Source: Kiritimatiellales bacterium
GTDB lineage: Bacteria; Verrucomicrobiota; Kiritimatiellia; Kiritimatiellales; Pontiellaceae
Reading direction: 5' to 3'
Length of the DNA: 23,718 nt
Assembly (NCBI GenBank): GCA_013042165.1
Contig: JABDQT010000075.1
Location: 1 to 23,718, forward strand
The translations under genes were made by a program, and so were the position numbers. Numbering within the stretch: the first letter of the stretch is position 1; every line of letters begins with the position of its first letter. This document shows positions 22,944 to 23,718 of this stretch, piece after piece. The notes under the pieces were generated by a model. That model made no database searches, was not told where the DNA came from, and saw only the letters and a program-made list of their open reading frames with translations.

Positions 22944-23718
22944 ATGAATGAAAACAACCAGTTTAATTCGCACTTATCCCGCCGCGATATGATGCGCTAC
23001 TCGGCCGCAGCCGGTGCCGGGGGGCTCATGCTTGGATCACCGCAGCATGCTGCCGCCGTTCAGGCCGGCAAGGCCAAGGCCGTCATCCAGATCTGGATGT
23101 GGGGCGGGCCTGCCCATCTGGACACCTTCGACCCCAAACCGGCCGCCGGTGCGGACTATTGCGGGCCCTATGCCAGCCCGATCGAAACGAATGTGGACGG
23201 CATCCGGATCTGCGAACGCCTGCCCCTGCTGGCCAAGCAGGCCGACAAATATTCCATCATCCGCAGCATGACCCATGGCATCAATGCGCATGAGACCGCA
23301 TCCTATGTCACGCAGACCGGTCGTCCGGTGGGCGGCGAGGTCTATCCGTGCGCCGGGGCGGTGGTGTCGCGCTTCAAGGGAGCCGATGCCGGCTACAAGG
23401 GGCTGATCCCCCCCTACATCGTCCTGACCAAACCGCAGGGCCGTTTTTCGGAATCCGGGTTTATGGGATTGCGCTACAAACCATTTGCGACGGGGGGCAA
23501 ACCCAATGCACCCGTCTTTACAGTGGAAGGCATCATACAGCAGGGCATCACGCAGGCCCGCCAGCGTGATCGCCGAGAACTCCTGCATGCACTCGAAACC
23601 TATGGTGCCAAGATGAAAGGGAATACCGTCTTCGAGCAGATGAGCGTGTGCGAGGAGCAGGCCTATGAACTCATTCTCGGCGATGCCGGAAAAGTCTTCG
23701 ACATCAAAACCGAAGATG
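22944..23718 (+). CDS. DUF1501 protein with Tat-like signal (3' end beyond the window)
   Basis: ATG 22944 has AAGGAGG six bases upstream. The 258 visible residues start with a twin-arginine-like signal, SRRDMMRYSAAAGAGGLMLG (about 12-31). DUF1501 landmarks follow: AVIQIWMWGGPAHLDTFDPK, CERLPLLAKQADKYSIIRSM and THGINAHETASYVTQTGRPV. The family is distantly related to the alkaline phosphatase/sulfatase fold and is exported folded. The visible part ends before the last third of a typical 420-480-residue protein. The tight spacing to the DUF1549/DUF1553 gene indicates one operon, and the two products are thought to work together, although the reaction is not established. Confidence 0.93.
   Translation, partial: MNENNQFNSHLSRRDMMRYSAAAGAGGLMLGSPQHAAAVQAGKAKAVIQIWMWGGPAHLDTFDPKPAAGADYCGPYASPIETNVDGIRICERLPLLAKQADKYSIIRSMTHGINAHETASYVTQTGRPVGGEVYPCAGAVVSRFKGADAGYKGLIPPYIVLTKPQGRFSESGFMGLRYKPFATGGKPNAPVFTVEGIIQQGITQARQRDRRELLHALETYGAKMKGNTVFEQMSVCEEQAYELILGDAGKVFDIKTED

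Noticed and set aside
1..23718. CRISPR array, tRNA or rRNA gene, transposase or phage integrase
   Set aside because: No regularly spaced repeats, no tRNA-like cloverleaf with a CCA end, no rRNA sequence and no recombinase motif were noticed on either strand.

Overview
This 23.7 kb window looks like chromosomal DNA from a member of the PVC superphylum, most likely Kiritimatiellota or a close Verrucomicrobia/Lentisphaerae relative. This is an inference from gene content: a secreted DUF1549/DUF1553 protein followed directly by a DUF1501 protein, a secreted CxPSR sulfatase beside a secreted esterase, and a prepilin-like FTLIE peptide. No rRNA is present to confirm it. Most of the window is GC-rich; the esterase/sulfatase stretch (about 6.1-8.6 kb) is visibly richer in A+T.

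Layout. (1) 1-2622, minus: the N-terminal 874 residues of a GH13 enzyme that continues off the left edge into what looks like a GH133-type debranching domain. (2) 2822-5704, plus: trkA-trkH, a potassium uptake pair. (3) 5705-6145: gene-poor, apparently eroded DNA. (4) 6146-8615, plus: secreted alpha/beta hydrolase and sulfatase, plausibly acting on a sulfated, esterified polysaccharide. (5) 8624-10003, plus: an RsuA/RluB/E/F-type pseudouridine synthase and a YihX-like HAD phosphatase. (6) 10070-13140, minus: queA then htpG, converging on the HAD gene at a long hairpin. (7) 13195-15177, plus: a 37-codon prepilin-like ORF, a hairpin, then overlapping purD-purE closed by a clear intrinsic terminator. 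(8) 15249-19539, minus: a three-PAS coiled-coil membrane protein, a GH18-like secreted hydrolase and a DUF2892 membrane protein. (9) 19639-21066: two divergent unrecognised membrane proteins. (10) 21333 to the right edge, plus: DUF1549/DUF1553 and DUF1501 genes.

Housekeeping functions (purine synthesis, tRNA queuosine, rRNA pseudouridylation, Hsp90, potassium uptake) are mixed with secreted degradative enzymes and lineage-typical proteins. The most unusual observation is a 96-bp, palindrome-rich element with imperfect inverted ends sitting in frame inside queA, where it adds about 32 residues without breaking the gene; this resembles the in-gene palindromic elements known from Rickettsia. Other points of interest are the tiny prepilin-like ORF with a good ribosome binding site, a PAS protein with about 480 residues of coiled coil and no output domain, and a short degenerate repeat on both sides of the esterase gene, one copy in frame just past its stop codon.

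All assignments come from reading the sequence and recalling families; no database search was run.
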